From: Apostichopus parvimensis | Lineage: Eukaryota > Echinodermata > Holothuroidea > Aspidochirotida > Stichopodidae | Length of the DNA: 64,000 nt | Reading direction: 5' to 3' | Assembly: GCA_000934455.1 (NCBI GenBank) | Contig: KN889677.1 | Coordinates: forward strand, 69,752-133,751 | Part shown: positions 14,015 to 25,488 of the stretch, in pieces | How the letters are laid out: each line of letters starts with the position of its first letter | How positions within the stretch are numbered: the first letter of the stretch is position 1 | Program-made: the position numbers and the translations under genes | Notes under the pieces: generated by a model | The model's input: the letters and a program-made list of their open reading frames with translations, nothing else | Database searches by the model: none | Told to the model about the DNA's origin: nothing

Positions 14015-17000
14015 ATATGGCTAACGAAGAAATCCTTTGAAATAGCAGATGATAGATATATTGAATAATATCCAACATTTCGATGACACTCAACGGTGAT
14101 ATTAATTCAATTTCTTCTATGATGTAAAGCATTCTATAGCATGGTTTTATAAGCCCAGGATCAGAGCTTTCTTGTTTTTCTCTGCAGGTCATTTGCTCTC
14201 TTCACCTTACCCATATCCCCCCCCCCCACCATTCCCATCCCCTCATAGTTCATTCATCTTCATTACATCATCAACTCTTACCTGTTCAATTTGTTTGATC
14301 CACACAGCCATGATAGCTTCAATAGTCTCCAGATCCTGGGTACTATTAGCTACTGCCTGGTAATCTGCAGCTTTGTGGAGTTTTGATAAATCGTAAGAGT
14401 CACACTTTTTCAGCTCTACCCGCTCACCGAGAGACTCCTGGGCACTCGCTAAGATCGCCACGAACGATTCAAGATTATTTAGAAAGTCTTCCCTCGTCTG
14501 GTCGTGAGCTTTACCACTGAGTTCCCCCCAGTAGTTGCTGTTTCTCTTCAGAAACGGAATCATGATACCGTGGAGGTACTGCTCCACGGCCTGCAGGATT
14601 CCATTTTCGGTTGCGTCTAATCGGGAAAGGATCACTTCCTGAGGGTAAAGAGAGATATTTCACTGTCAAACTTATCCCGCTATAATGAGGCCATATCAAT
14701 CCATAGTTCCCAAATTTTGACAAGGATCATATTTATTAAATCGAGAGTCCAAAGACATTAGCATCTAGTGTGATACCCTATGGATCCATTCATTTCCACA
14801 CTCAACAACTTAAGCCTTATTCACAATTGAGAACCCAAGGAGGATCAAGATCCCGCTCGCAAACTGTGGAGCAGACCCTGCAATCATGATCAGCTTTACT
14901 ACCTCTCTGGGGGAAAACAATATCCTGATCCTCATTGCATTCTCAAATGTGAATAAGGCCAATAACAATTATTCTGCAGAAGACTGACATATTTCTTCCT
15001 ACCTGCAGGGTGCCATCAGCTGATAATAAGCCTAATCATTTCATGATCAATGACAACAGCTTTGTTTGACAAATTCCATCTACAATGTTGATCAATAGCT
15101 TGACAAGTCAATGTTCATTTCATAATGAAGTACAAGAGAAAACTTTTGAAGTTTTCCAAGTTGCCTTACACTTTTGTTTAAAACTAGTGTGAAAAAAAAA
15201 AGATGTCTGAACAATGAAATGTTGATAAATTTGAATCAACTTCAAATGATCACTCACTCGTCAACTTTCGCTTGGTGGTAAAAGTCTAACAGGACCGTCT
15301 AGTTTGAGCAATTGCAAACGATCTTATTTCAAACAATATTTTATACTTGGTAAGTCGCAAAACTGTTAACAGAATGCAAAAAAGTTGCTCTTAATTGGCA
15401 AAGTACTGATATCTGCTCTGAAAATATTTACCTTGCTGACAATAGTCACAATTACCATATGTGTTAGCATTTGCCATTTACCATAGTCTTTGTAATGCAG
15501 GTCATGTGATGTTGCAAACAAAATAAGCCTCTACATTCTTCACTGAAATTTGACCAGAAAAGACTTCCTAAACCCTTAGTACATTCTGTTCTTCAGTTCA
15601 TAGAGACATACCTTACTGATATTGTCACTGGTGACAACCTTCTGGGGTGAGGTTTTCAAAAAGAAGATGCAAATTCCATTCAGAGGGACCTCGTGGCCAT
15701 CGGCTACCGTTATACGGGGTTTCCCACTCTTAGAGGACTTCTGCCCTGGGGGTCCTAGACGAACCTGTTCTCCTGTTAAGGAAAAATTCAAAAAGAATTA
15801 TGAACAATTTTTTATTAAGAAAGATCATAAAATCCACAATGACAGATCAGCATAAATGATTTGTTGTAAATTTCCGGTCATTCATATTAACCAAACATTA
15901 AATGGGGGAAACTTCCAAAGAGTGTTCAGTAGTAATATTGTTGAAATTTTAAACCCTCCATATTACTCCCAGACATGAGAAGGGGGGGCTATTATTCAAT
16001 TCTCCGGGATGAAAAAAAAATGCTTTGATTGTGGCAAATCTTTTAGCATGGCAAAGTTTAACCATTTGCTAAAACTTTTGACTTTCTTATTTCAAGAATA
16101 AGATGTAAGGTTGCATAATCTACTTTTCATTTTTGGGTATAACTTATCCTTTACTGACCTCCTTCTTGAATCCATGCGTGCTTCACATCTAAAAGTAAAA
16201 AAAACATAGAAACTAGTCATTAGCTGTATTGACTTGAAATCATTTCTATATTCAAGTATATTCTCTTAAGTCAAGAAAATATGAACTAAGTAGGTTAACG
16301 AGAGGCATAGGAGGGGATTTCTGAATTGAAGTACACAGTTATTGGCTCGTGGTGGGGGAGAGGGGGGCCGCCAAGGAGGTAGAGCCCTGGTGGGGATTCC
16401 CCCCAGAGCAAAGCCCCTGGAAACTGCAGCAATTTACAGATATTTGTTGTTCTCTTTACAAGTAGCAATTTAAAAGCACAAACTAATCATGTCAGAATGG
16501 GAAATCACTCTGAAATTCCTTTATCATATCATTTTTTTAGCAAATTATTGGGCAACAATACTCCTTTGTTTGACATTTGAATCAGCTTCAAGAATAATGC
16601 TAAGAATCATATACAAAACCATGACACCAACAAACATGAATGCAACCCTCCTAGGTTGGACATTGTATTTGTTCTAGGTTACCATCTCATTTACTCTAAT
16701 CCAGTTTTCTGATCACAACAAGAGTAGCAACATCCAATAGAATTCTCTTTAAGTCTTCCTATGTAAACAATGTATGCCAACAGTCCATGCATCATTTGCT
16801 TTAAGTCGTTGGCCTTTGGACTCTTATCTCTTAATGCAATTAGCAACCACAAGCAAAGCCTTGGAGACGCTAGGGTAAACTATACACTAAGACGGACACT
16901 GTTATGATAATCCATCGCACAATATTCACTCACACTAAGTCTTGTCAATGATTTCCTTTTAAAAAGTATGTTGAAGTTAAGGCGACATTTTGGGACATGT

Positions 17001-20000
17001 CTCAAAATGTCATTCCAATAAGAAACATATAAGGAAAAAGCCTGCGATGTGATATGTGACATGATCTCTCAGATTCACAGGGTACTTTTGCAGCTGGATG
17101 TACTGTGCTATGGTAGTCTTATAATTTGTCAACATGTCAATGATAACATTTGCAAAACTATGCAATGGTCATTTTGTAAACTTCTGAAGTTAACAGACAT
17201 TTCATTTTCTGATATCTATTGTCTGTTAATTTACACATCTGTGAGTTTGCACAATTTTATTAAAATCTGTACATAGCAAATGAACATTAAAATTGAATGA
17301 AGAAAAGAATGAATTATGAAAAGAACAACAGAGAGACAAAAAAAGAGAGATTTTTTCTTCAGTCTTACTTGGATCAGGTTCAGGGTCTTGATAGAAGAAC
17401 ATCAAATGTGATCTCTCCCCTTCAGCTGTGAAAAACTGATCCATTTTTGAAATCTGCAAAATTAATGTAATTTAATGACTAAATGAGAGACAGCTTAAGC
17501 TATTCACGATTGTCTCTAAATTGTAATGCACACGGAAAGCCAAAAACTCTTTACATAACATATAGCCTATAAATGTTATTATTTGTTTCCTTGACCTGTT
17601 TGGGAAATTATTCTCTTGCATAGAAAACGATGCAAACAAAGGCTTTCCATTATATATTTCAAATACAGTACTGTACAGTCAGTTAATTTTCAAGTTTTAG
17701 AGATCCCTGAGTTGCACCATAACAGGTTTAAACCATGCCACACCCTCAACGTTAACCATTGATGATCACAGCTGGGTTGTCAGACAGATGTGATGAACGT
17801 GTATACTCACAGTGTTTCCCTCCAGAATGGCATCTTCCACCTCCATCCTCTCCAAGCCCAGACTGTCAGCCACGGTATCAATGAGGTAACCATGGCATTC
17901 ATCTAGTGAGGCCCGTTTGGTCTCACGTTCCTCTTTCAATTTTTGCTGCAGAGAAATAGCAAACAAAATATTTCATCAAATTCAGACTGCAGTTGATCCC
18001 GGGGATAGACAAAAAACATGCATCAACTTTTCACCATCAAACAGTAGAATAACTGAAACGGTGCAAGCAAGAAAAGGATGTTTCACATACCACAGGTTGT
18101 TGCATTATATGACGAGGTTGCACAGGTGTTTGCTTATAAGCCTCCAAATTCGATTTTACCACACATTTGGCATTTGTTCCAAATATTATCTATATGTCCA
18201 TGATGGTTTAAGTGTCTTTTCAGGCAGTAGAAACAGTCCTTTACAAGTTATCACCCAAAATGGACGATTGATTCATTTAAGGCAAATCCAGTCATTGCCA
18301 AACCTTCTCTACATTTTCTATATTATACTGTACAAGTGTACATGTACCAGTTCTATGCTGTTTGCAAAAACATTTCAAGGCCTTACATTAATGTATCTCA
18401 CCATTATTACTTTCTGACAGGTGTAACTTCTTAAATGTCCATAAAAATAACCATTTTTAATTTAAATCTATTGGTTCAAACACTACCAAATAGTTTCAAA
18501 TTGGATAATAAATAGGACTATCCCCTACTGACATATTTCTTCACAAAAGTCACTCAAAGATCTATATGAACCACATACACTTACTGTATGTGCCAAACAG
18601 TTGTTGCAATGACATTGAGTAATCGTCTCTGAGGAACCATAAAATACAGGTAAAGCTATCATAAATGGCCACACAAAATCATACTGTCTTCTAGTTACAT
18701 GTTATGGCATTATTGATCCAACGATTTTCTGGCAGAATTACTTCATTAAACTTACAATATTTCCATGCAATGTTTGAGAAATTGATCACTGGAGGCTGAA
18801 TTTGAAATGTCACACATCATCTACCTGACAAGAAAGAGTCGCATCGAGGGCAGTGTCATGGTATACAAAGCGACTCTTAAAATTTGCAAATTGTTTCAGA
18901 TAAATCTGTTCAGCAAACTAACTAGGCCAAGGTGGTACATTAATGTACCTAGCAATAGTTCTATTCGGACAGCTGTAGGCTCTTACAGAACATGTCCAAT
19001 AAAAATAACTATAAAATTTAATTTTAAATCAATTGGTTCAAACACATTGAACTGTTGTTTTAAAATGATACTGTACAGTGCTACTGAGTAAATTGTCCCT
19101 GAGGAACCATAAACTTTTGTAGTGAGCATTTACACTACAGGTATTTAAAGAAAAATCAGTATATTTTCCACATTCAAGGTTACAGAAATTTGTCATCATT
19201 AAGCTATTACTAAATCCTTAAGGCAGCATTTATTTTTACACTGTCTGCAATTTCTACTACCCCCCCCCCCCCTTATGTGCTGGTATAAGTGGGCTTGACA
19301 GTTCCATTCCAAGAAAACCTTGAAGGCTCAACCCAATTCACATAGTTTATTCCTAAAACATCATCCTCAGGTATTATAGAAAAAAAACAGCACAAACACA
19401 CACAATTAAGTGAGGATTCGAAAATGCAAACAAAGACCTCCAAGAAGTCTTCCCTCAGATTACCAAGTAACGATGCTGCTTCTTTATCTCCTTGGTGCTG
19501 ATCACCGTCTCCTTTCTCTTCAACGGTTTACTCATCTCGAGTTTAATACCGGTGATAAATACTGTTCAATTGACCCAACAGCTTCACATGTGGAGTTCCT
19601 TCATCAAATACCTCAAAGAGTACTAACTAACATGAGTGCAAATTAACTTTGCCAATTAAGCTGCTGAGCAACAAAATTTCTCCTTGTGAATGGAAAGGAT
19701 TCATTGTCCAATGTCTGTTGTTTTATTGTTTGGACTGAATCAATGTTCTTGAGAGCGAGAACATAAACAATTCCAAAGCTATCCAAAGAAACGGTACTTG
19801 ATGCAAAAAGCTAAATCATCCGACGTTGCCAATTCAACAGCCAATACATGACGAAAACATCCGTTGTCAATTTAACAGTCAATATATACGATAAAACAAA
19901 TTACAACATACTTAATGAAAGAAGAACTTCCAAATAGTGATGATACCGTAAAAAATATTGTTTTGTTCTCCTCAAGAAGATATAGTCCCAGAGAATATTC

Positions 20001-23000
20001 ACAATTGGAAGCAATCCTGATTAATCAGGTCATTCTAACAAGAGGAACTTTTAGGCAAAGTCTTCTTGTGAAGCTGACGAGATTCCAAACTAACTCACAA
20101 ATACTACCACTGTACTACTGTACATCTGCATGCATGCAGACTATAATGTCAAAATGCCCGAAGGCATGAGCAAGAAAAATAACTGGAAAATATGTATCAG
20201 TTTAGATTTCTGCCAGTATCACTTGAGAATATGATGGTTTGTTTTAGTCAAAGGAAGAAAATAACTTCCAGGCAACTTTTGACAACTCAATTCCCCAAGA
20301 GAGTTGTTATTAAACCTGATAATATTACAATTCCAACAATTTCTCCAGTAAAAATATAAGCACATCTGTCAAGAAGTGTCAAAAAAGTGAAAATTTCCTT
20401 TCTGAAATAAATTGATTTCCTTTTGAGCAGCAATGAAAACATAGAAACTGACCTAGGTACAGTTCATCTACAGTAAACTAGTATTCAGTCCAGTCATAAA
20501 GCCACCAAAAACTAACGAACTTGACACGGAGCCTTCATGGTTGCTAACAACAACAATTTTTATCTACTGAGTTGTCCAGTTCAAAGTTAAGCGATAAAGC
20601 AAATTGACACACTGTACTATACCTATTGATTCAGCAAGAACTCCAAAATCCATAAAACTTATAAAAAACTAAACGCCAATAAACAACGCTAATGAATACT
20701 GAGGGGAAAATGGGGTCAATTTCAAGAGTGGGGAAGCTATCTTTTCATTGGTTCAGTTTTATCAATCAATAAATATGTTAATATGATAATTTGAGAGCAT
20801 CAATTGCTAAATTTGTTTGAAGACAAGAAGTCCCAGTATAGTGACTAACATATAATTAAGCTACTGTAAGTAACTCAGTACAGTTCGCATAGACACTTAC
20901 TGGCAGGTTGAAATGGGCATGGTTGGATAAAAACTTGTCAGGCTACAGTAATTAAAACAGGAGAAATACCAACAATTAAGAAGGCAATTATAAGCAGCGC
21001 TACACAGTAAGTACTGTAACTATACATTGGTTCTTTATTTTACTATCATGATTATATTTAATAATAAGTAAGACCCTCAAAGCAATAATTAATCGAAGTC
21101 AGTACTCTACGGATTACAGTCAATAAAGTAAATTTGGCAGGACTTGTCTTTTTGCTAGCAACAAGGGAAACTTCACCAGTATAGGTTTGATTGTGTAACA
21201 TAATCAATGCTGGTGTATTGGGTGGCTGGTGTGTTGGACCAACTATCATTTTACATTATTTGTTGACCTAAATTAAGTGATCAAACATTTTACTCTCAGA
21301 AATTTAAATCTGATTAAATATGCCATGAAAACACACACTAACTGAGGTCTATCATTAGGCAGGCCTATGCTATCTCTTAGTCTGGTAGATATAGCAGATA
21401 ATCACACTAACATTTTGGTTCGTTCCTATGTGCATATGAAACATCGATACAAGTAAAATATAATGAAAACTACTGTATGAAATATTTCCTGAAGGTAATG
21501 GGGGTTAAATGGGGTTAAATGGGTACCTGTGAGGTAACTTGTCATTGGGCGCAGTTACGCCGCAGTATATAACTGCTGCCGACTGGAGGGATTGTCTCTT
21601 GGACAGGTTATCATTGACCAGGGGTAATATAACGTCTGTTAAACGCTTTGAGACCTATCGCTGGTATAAAGCGCTATATAAAAAGCAAATATTATTATTA
21701 TTATTAATGAGGGTGAAGAACTTAGCATGCATAGACTCCAGATTATGTGACCTGATTAACTTTTTAATGGTTGAGCTGATGCACACTGGATACAGCCTGC
21801 AGTATGCATGTTATTTTAAGCAGAAGCACTAACACATGTAATCAAGTATGACTGTTCGTACAAAGGCAAAGTCAAGCAACATGGGGTTTTCTTTGCATCA
21901 AGCTTTATGCTCAATGCTAAATATGTGTAGGCCAAATTTCAGTAAACTTTGATTCACTGTGGTAGTGTGATTATGCAGCTTTAGCCACCTACTAGTATTG
22001 AAAAATACAAGTTTGTTTGTTTGTGTGTTAACAACGCATTTTTAATCCGACTTTACACTTTTAATGTTCTAAAAAAAACTAATGAAATTGCAAAAATGAC
22101 CCAGGAATCGTCTTGTTGGTAGCAAGAAGCAATGAAACTGAAAGCCGTTTAAAATGCATGCAATGAAGACGGTTATGAAAATAATCACACTTTTTCGATA
22201 CAAAGGTGTACTATGTGCTTTTGCGATAAAATATAGCCAAATTGAAGACTTGATCAAGCAAAATTTTATCAATGTAAAATACTGCCTTTGTTTGCACTCC
22301 ATGTGCTAAACATTATTCAAATTCATGAGCAAGATGATAGCTTGACATTCTGTTTCATAACTGTGCATTAGACTATATGTTGAGTTACATACTTACATCA
22401 CTATTATCATAAAATATCTGTAGGAGACATAATTGCCCACTTCTAAAATACGTTTCTAGACTGTAACACAGCGAGCAGTTAAAAATGACACATTCCACAC
22501 AAACCCTCATTTAGTATTTGGTTTGCTGGTAGCTACTGTACCCTGACAACTCCCTGGTGAAATCCAGTACATTTTTCTGTACTCATACTAAGCAAAGGTT
22601 CGGGGTTCGATTCCCGGCAGGGTCATAGTAAGGTGGGTTTTTCATCCAAGAGCAATCTACGGTTTTCCCATCTGAAATGACTTTCTAAATTGAAAAGATT
22701 CCAAATTTGAGTTAAATTGTTGAATTGGAAGCCACCCGACGTGTTAGTTGTAATCCATAAGCCTTTGCGGGTTTCTCCCACATTTGTGGTCGCTTAAGCG
22801 TCGTAAAAATAACTACTGATTATTATTATTATTATTATTATAAAATTCAAGTAATTGTCCTCCTGACTTTGTACTTGTACACAGGACTTCATGGTCATAA
22901 TTGTGATATTTTAAGTCAACCACCTGGCTGCATATTTCCCTATTTGTAGTCATTGTTTGTATGCATTGTTAACCTATGAATGTACTTGCTGCATATTTTT

Positions 23001-25303
23001 GCATTTGTTTCAACAACTTCACAATAACTTGCATACTGCATGTATGTGTAAACACTTTATCTACATGATGTTAGAAATGGCAGAAATGCAGAATCTCTTT
23101 AGTCCTCAACACGTTCAATTCCTCTTTGAATTAGGAACCAAGAGAAGTTCTTCAATAGAGAGATGATGCTTGTTCAAAAAGAGTTCATTCCAACACACCT
23201 TTAGCTTTATAAATGCAATTTATGCTTAAATTATGGAAGGCATATGCAGTGGATTTTGAAATATATTTATTGGTCCACATCGAGTTATTGCTACAAATAA
23301 ACAATTTGCTTTTACGGAAGGCATATGCAGTGGCTTTTGAAATATATTTATTGGTCCACATGGAGTTATTACTACAAATCTCTTTGTTAGAAATGTTCCA
23401 CAACAATATTATGCACAGTTGTGCTAAATGAACACTCTAATTTATATGATAATGACTAATAAGTCTTCTTCCTCATCTTAACATGCAGCATGCCCTTTTA
23501 CTTCAATTAAATTCATTTTTGTTGTCTGTTTGTAGTCAATAGTTCAAGTTAAACCTTTATAGTTTGCAAGCAGTTTACCATGAATGTACTGTACCAAGTA
23601 CAACTGAAGTCAACCAATCTTGGAAATTATCTTTGTTGTTTCTGTAATAATTACATTTGATTTTGATCAATTTGTTGTTTAAACCTTTTTTTTTAAGTAA
23701 GTATTAAACCTTGTATGTATGTAAACCAAAAGCCTGTAATGTTCTTAATTATGAATACTGCATTGAAGAATGCTTATATTTCTAGTTTTAACAACCAAAA
23801 TCACTATCTCTCCTCCTGCTCCCATCACAAACACACACTTACTTCATATATTTTGACAGTCCACGTAAAGGTTTGTCATTCTAACAAATTGTTATCTCTA
23901 AGCTTATATGGTAAACCTGACTGTGTGTCAGTGTTTTAATTTCTAAGTTTAGTTTAGTAGCTAAAAAGGATCAGGAGGGACACTCACGTAACCATCAAGG
24001 ACCCGATGGGAGAGAAAAAAAAACTGAAGACACAAAAATGCAAACCCGATTACAACGCTTAAAGTGCTTGTCCAAAGCATTCTTAAACCCATTCACACTA
24101 CTTGCAAGTACAACTTTCTCAATGCGTTCCACTCCTTCACAGCCCAAAGAAAAAAGTTATGCAGAATATTAATCCTACTTTGTGACTTTTGGAGTTTAAG
24201 ACAATGACCTCTGGTACAACTACTACTAGCAAACATGAAAAAGTCACTAGTGAAGGATAAATTGTCAAAACCATACACGATCTTGAAAACCTGAATCGAG
24301 TCACCACATAACCTCCTAAGCTCCAGAGTGGTGAAATTCAACAGCTGTAACCGCCTATAATAAGGAACACCCTTTAAGGAACTAATCATCCTAGTAGCAC
24401 TCCTCTGGACCTTCTCGGGTACTTCCTTATCCTTAGCAAAAATATAGGTTCCAAGCCTGCACAGCATTATCCAGATGAGGCCATACCAACTGCTTATAAA
24501 GCCTAACAGCTATGTCCTCTATCAGAATTCTGAACTTCCTCTTGATCATACCTAAAACCTAGTATTACCTCTTTTAGCAGCTTTGAGAATGTTTTGTGTT
24601 GTTAGGGTTAAAAGTTTTTTTGTTAAATTGTTGGGTACAATTATGGAATAACTGCCTTTCAGAGGGTCTCTTTCTCTGGTGGAGTCACGGTTGAATTGTT
24701 TTAGTTCTCCACCGTGACTCTGACTCAAGTAAAAATAAAGTATATTAGGAATATATAATGATTTCCCCACTGTATGAATAACTTAAAACATATATACTCT
24801 GGGCTTTTTTGTACCCGTAGTCAGGACTATGTTCTATGTTAAATATATCATGGATTTGTACTAACTACAAGGACAAGTTTTTTTTAACACTTAGTTATAG
24901 GCTAGTAGTAGTAGTACTAGTAGGAGTGGGACTAACTTGATAAGCTTAGCAATAGCAGCTTATGTCATGGTACTTTATCACCTTAGTTGCGTAGGCCTAG
25001 TACCAGTAATACAGTATAAGCATATAAGCTTGGCACATTAAGACTCACTGTCAGAACACAATCAATTGAAGAACTTACTGATTTCAAACAAACACATTCT
25101 AACGTAGGCTAGGTCTACCACAAATAAACTGTTAAAATGTCAAATGCAACTAAACCTACCTGTCTCTCTTTCAGATTCTCTCCAGGAGCTAAGGCGGTCA
25201 ACCTTGACTTAGTTTTTGGATCCGCACTCCCATGTCGCTTGCCACCACCTGCTTTCAAGCGATTAGGTTTTCCGGTGGTTTTTGACGGCTCTACGTCAGC
25301 CAT
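207..25303 (-). CDS. DNAH5: Axonemal dynein heavy chain 5-like, N-terminal 1404 codons (24 exons, gene runs off left edge)
   Basis: This is the heavy chain of the ciliary outer dynein arm. Only the non-motor tail is in the window; the AAA+ motor would lie to the left. Exons: 25160-25303, 17811-17945, 17369-17453, 16159-16188, 15612-15772, 14282-14638, 13768-13944, 13490-13603, 13187-13294, 12350-12659, 11477-11613, 11106-11191, 9857-10178, 9162-9368, 8281-8452, 7276-7421, 6966-7119, 5610-5879, 4585-4775, 4134-4251, 3571-3704, 2685-2886, 1680-1915, 207-422. All junctions are GT-AG and in frame. Family-typical stretches include [73 protein letters not shown] and [13 protein letters not shown]. 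The short DNAH5-type N-terminus and the CQLPEDEP and [11 protein letters not shown] stretches favour DNAH5 over its paralogue DNAH8. The ATG at 25303 opens a basic leader and is the only upstream start seen. Confidence 0.93.
430..1125. repeat. Degenerate 85-bp minisatellite in DNAH5 intron 23
   Basis: About seven copies of an A-rich unit recur, with the landmarks TTCATAAGG, AAGATACAAGAATGATTGAT and AACAGACAATCACACATA. Landmark spacing is about 85 bp in the regular part. One unit is about 100 bp longer because of an insertion at 837-940. The array starts next to the acceptor of exon 24 (exon end 422). The rest of the intron, to 1679, is unique AT-rich sequence with a C-rich run near 1490-1545. 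Confidence 0.75.
837..940. mobile_element. Short LINE/SINE 3'-tail fragment inserted in the minisatellite
   Basis: The extra ~100 bp in one repeat unit begins with an AATAATAAATAA run. It then contains ATATAGCGCC and AGGCGCTTTACAA, an arrangement common at 3' ends of invertebrate retroelements with short ATT-type tails, here in reverse orientation. It has no coding capacity. Confidence 0.45.
2525..2679. repeat. 15-bp/3-bp microsatellite beside the DNAH5 exon 22 donor
   Basis: A 15-bp unit (CTACTACTAACGCCG on the plus strand) is repeated and grades into plain CTA/CTG triplets. The triplet end lies 5-8 bp from the splice donor of exon 22 (exon left edge 2685, donor GTATGG). In the gene's sense the unit reads GTAGTAGTAG, which offers many GT and AG dinucleotides. 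Confidence 0.9.
2905..2950. repeat. (TA)n microsatellite with TG/CA interruptions
   Basis: An alternating TA run with GTATA and CATA interruptions lies in DNAH5 intron 21, about 20 bp upstream (in gene sense) of the exon 22 acceptor. Confidence 0.9.
4134..7119 (-). other. DNAH5: DNAH5 exons 17-20: acidic and Ser/Arg-rich variable segments of the tail
   Basis: Exon 17 ends in a run of about 18 mostly Glu/Asp residues. Exon 18 opens with a Lys/Ser-rich stretch ([12 protein letters not shown]), then returns to the conserved [11 protein letters not shown] segment. Exon 19 holds the conserved [15 protein letters not shown] motif. Exon 20 is Ser/Arg-rich ([11 protein letters not shown]). Vertebrate DNAH5 also has charged, poorly conserved loops at these positions, so these are lineage-variable loops between conserved helices. 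They are not annotation errors: the splice sites and frames are intact. Confidence 0.8.
6549..6634. repeat. 30-bp tandem repeat, about 2.9 copies
   Basis: Units starting at 6549, 6579 and 6609 share CATACAGATTATCTGTATAT. The first two are identical and the third is diverged and truncated. It lies within DNAH5 intron 17. Confidence 0.85.
10293..11105. repeat. 52-bp minisatellite filling most of DNAH5 intron 12
   Basis: About 15 copies of a unit carry the plus-strand landmarks AACACATACTGACAGA, TTCAACATGTCTGTGAAGAA and TACATGAACGAATAT. The array makes up nearly all of the 927-bp intron (10179-11105) and starts exactly at the donor of exon 12. In gene sense each unit presents CTGTCA then GTATGT, a donor-like site, and a TTCTTCACAG acceptor-like site. 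Only about 110 bp next to the exon 13 acceptor are free of repeat. Confidence 0.92.
11921..12168. repeat. Direct tandem duplication, 128-bp period, two copies
   Basis: Copies start at 11921 and 12049. Both open with GAAAGGTTAACGTTACATGT and both end with CTAATTTGCATTT, with few differences. They lie in DNAH5 intron 10, about 180 bp downstream of its donor. Confidence 0.9.
13955..14017. repeat. (TAAA)n microsatellite; sense-strand (TTTA)n before the exon 7 acceptor
   Basis: About 15 uninterrupted copies of a 4-bp unit lie about 10 bp from the DNAH5 exon 7 acceptor (exon right edge 13944). In the gene's sense it is a T-rich tract that could serve as part of the polypyrimidine region. Confidence 0.95.
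16159..16188 (-). other. DNAH5: 30-nt microexon (DNAH5 exon 4)
   Basis: A 30-nt exon flanked by AG and GT encodes [10 protein letters not shown] together with split codons on both sides. It enters and leaves in the same phase, so skipping it would remove ten residues without a frameshift. The vertebrate family has a variable loop here, between the LMFFYQD motif and the NGICIFFL segment. Confidence 0.75.
18388..19135. repeat. Pair of diverged direct repeats in DNAH5 intron 1
   Basis: Segments at 18388-18655 and 18935-19135 share an ordered series of landmarks: ATTAATGTA, TGTCCATAAAAATAAC, ATTGGTTCAAACAC, TTGAGTAAT and GAGGAACCATAAA. Their internal lengths differ. They may be an old local duplication or two copies of an unrecognised element. 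Confidence 0.55.
21539..21712 (+). mobile_element. Retroelement 3'-tail fragment ending in (ATT)n
   Basis: The segment ends AAACGCTTTGAGACCTATCG, then GGTATAAAGCGCTATATAAA, followed by an ATT microsatellite. This CGCTTTGAG...GCGCTATATAAA tail is shared by many invertebrate non-LTR elements and their SINE derivatives. There is no coding capacity. Confidence 0.6.
22585..22845 (+). mobile_element. Truncated tRNA-related SINE-like element with (ATT)n tail
   Basis: It contains GGTTCGGGGTTCGATTCCCG, a good pol III B-box and T-arm sequence. The unique body ends in an ATT microsatellite. No A-box is visible upstream, so the head looks truncated. Confidence 0.55.
23233..23385. repeat. Two-copy tandem repeat, about 82-bp period
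   Basis: Both copies carry GGAAGGCATATGCAGTGG, TTTTGAAATATATTTATTGG and TCCACAT.GAGTTATT. They lie in DNAH5 intron 1. Confidence 0.85.
24020..24545 (-). pseudogene. Decayed non-LTR retrotransposon (LINE) reverse-transcriptase C-terminus
   Basis: The minus strand encodes a fragment of about 124 residues with the ordered pattern [35 protein letters not shown] and [12 protein letters not shown], ending near VKEWNALRK. This matches the segment after the reverse-transcriptase domain in jockey/CR1-type LINEs. Upstream (24470-24545) related sequence continues in another frame, and downstream the frame is lost. It is a dead fragment sitting in DNAH5 intron 1 in the same orientation as the gene. Confidence 0.7.
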
Positions 25304-25474
25304 GGACTCAAGAAATGCACCGGATCATAAGCAACTAACAAATATCTTTATGAGATAGCTATGAAAGTTATCGGTACTTAAAACTTAGCAAAAATATTAA
25401 ACTATGTTTATCTGACTGCTTCGCTTAGCAAGTGGCCATTTTGGTTGTATACATGATCACCAAAGAGATACGCT

Positions 25475-25488
25475 ATTACCATAACAAT
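25475..25488. promoter_or_regulatory. Candidate RFX X-box upstream of DNAH5
   Basis: ATTACCATAACAAT matches the ciliary X-box consensus RTHNYY-WT-RRNRAC at 13 of 14 positions, and does so on either strand. It lies 172 bp upstream of the DNAH5 start codon, in the range where functional X-boxes of ciliary genes usually occur. RFX factors are established activators of ciliary genes; use of this particular site is inferred. Confidence 0.4.

Larger units (their letters stand above)
9162..14638 (-). other. DNAH5: DNAH5 exons 6-14: core of the DHC_N1 tail domain (about residues 186-791)
   Basis: These nine exons encode the dynein heavy chain N-terminal region 1. In dyneins this part of the tail mediates heavy-chain association and binds intermediate-chain complexes. 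It is a helical, hydrophilic stretch with near-continuous family matches: [14 protein letters not shown] across the exon 6/7 junction, [19 protein letters not shown] in exon 8, [19 protein letters not shown] in exon 9, and [16 protein letters not shown] in exon 14. No exon appears to be missing: the reading frame and the family alignment run straight through. Confidence 0.88.
17946..25159 (-). other. DNAH5: DNAH5 intron 1 (7.2 kb) with transposon remnants
   Basis: No conserved exon-like coding stretch was found between exons 1 and 2. The intron holds a diverged duplicated segment (18388-18655 and 18935-19135), a retroelement tail (21539-21712), a SINE-like fragment (22585-22845), a two-copy tandem repeat (23233-23385) and a LINE reverse-transcriptase remnant (24020-24545). 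The remainder is AT-rich unique sequence. Its size compared with the other introns makes it a candidate site for regulatory elements, but none is identifiable by eye. Confidence 0.7.
15612..25303 (-). other. DNAH5: DNAH5 exons 1-5: N-terminal leader and conserved head (residues 1-185)
   Basis: Exon 1 encodes 48 residues that are basic and Gly/Lys-rich and look disordered. They are not recognisably conserved with the vertebrate proteins. Conservation starts in exon 2 with the [14 protein letters not shown] and VEDAILEGN stretches. Exon 3 carries the LMFFYQD motif. Exon 4 is a 30-nt microexon. Exon 5 contains the [11 protein letters not shown] segment typical of DNAH5/DNAH8. Intron 1 (17946-25159) is 7.2 kb, by far the longest in the window. 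Confidence 0.88.

Noticed and set aside
17917-18417. 166-codon plus-strand open frame
   Set aside because: It overlaps DNAH5 exon 2 antisense and intron 1 repeats. No motif, and composition is like the surrounding introns.
24093-24467. A host gene on the minus strand inside DNAH5 intron 1
   Set aside because: The residue pattern matches the LINE reverse-transcriptase C-terminus and the frame is broken on both sides.
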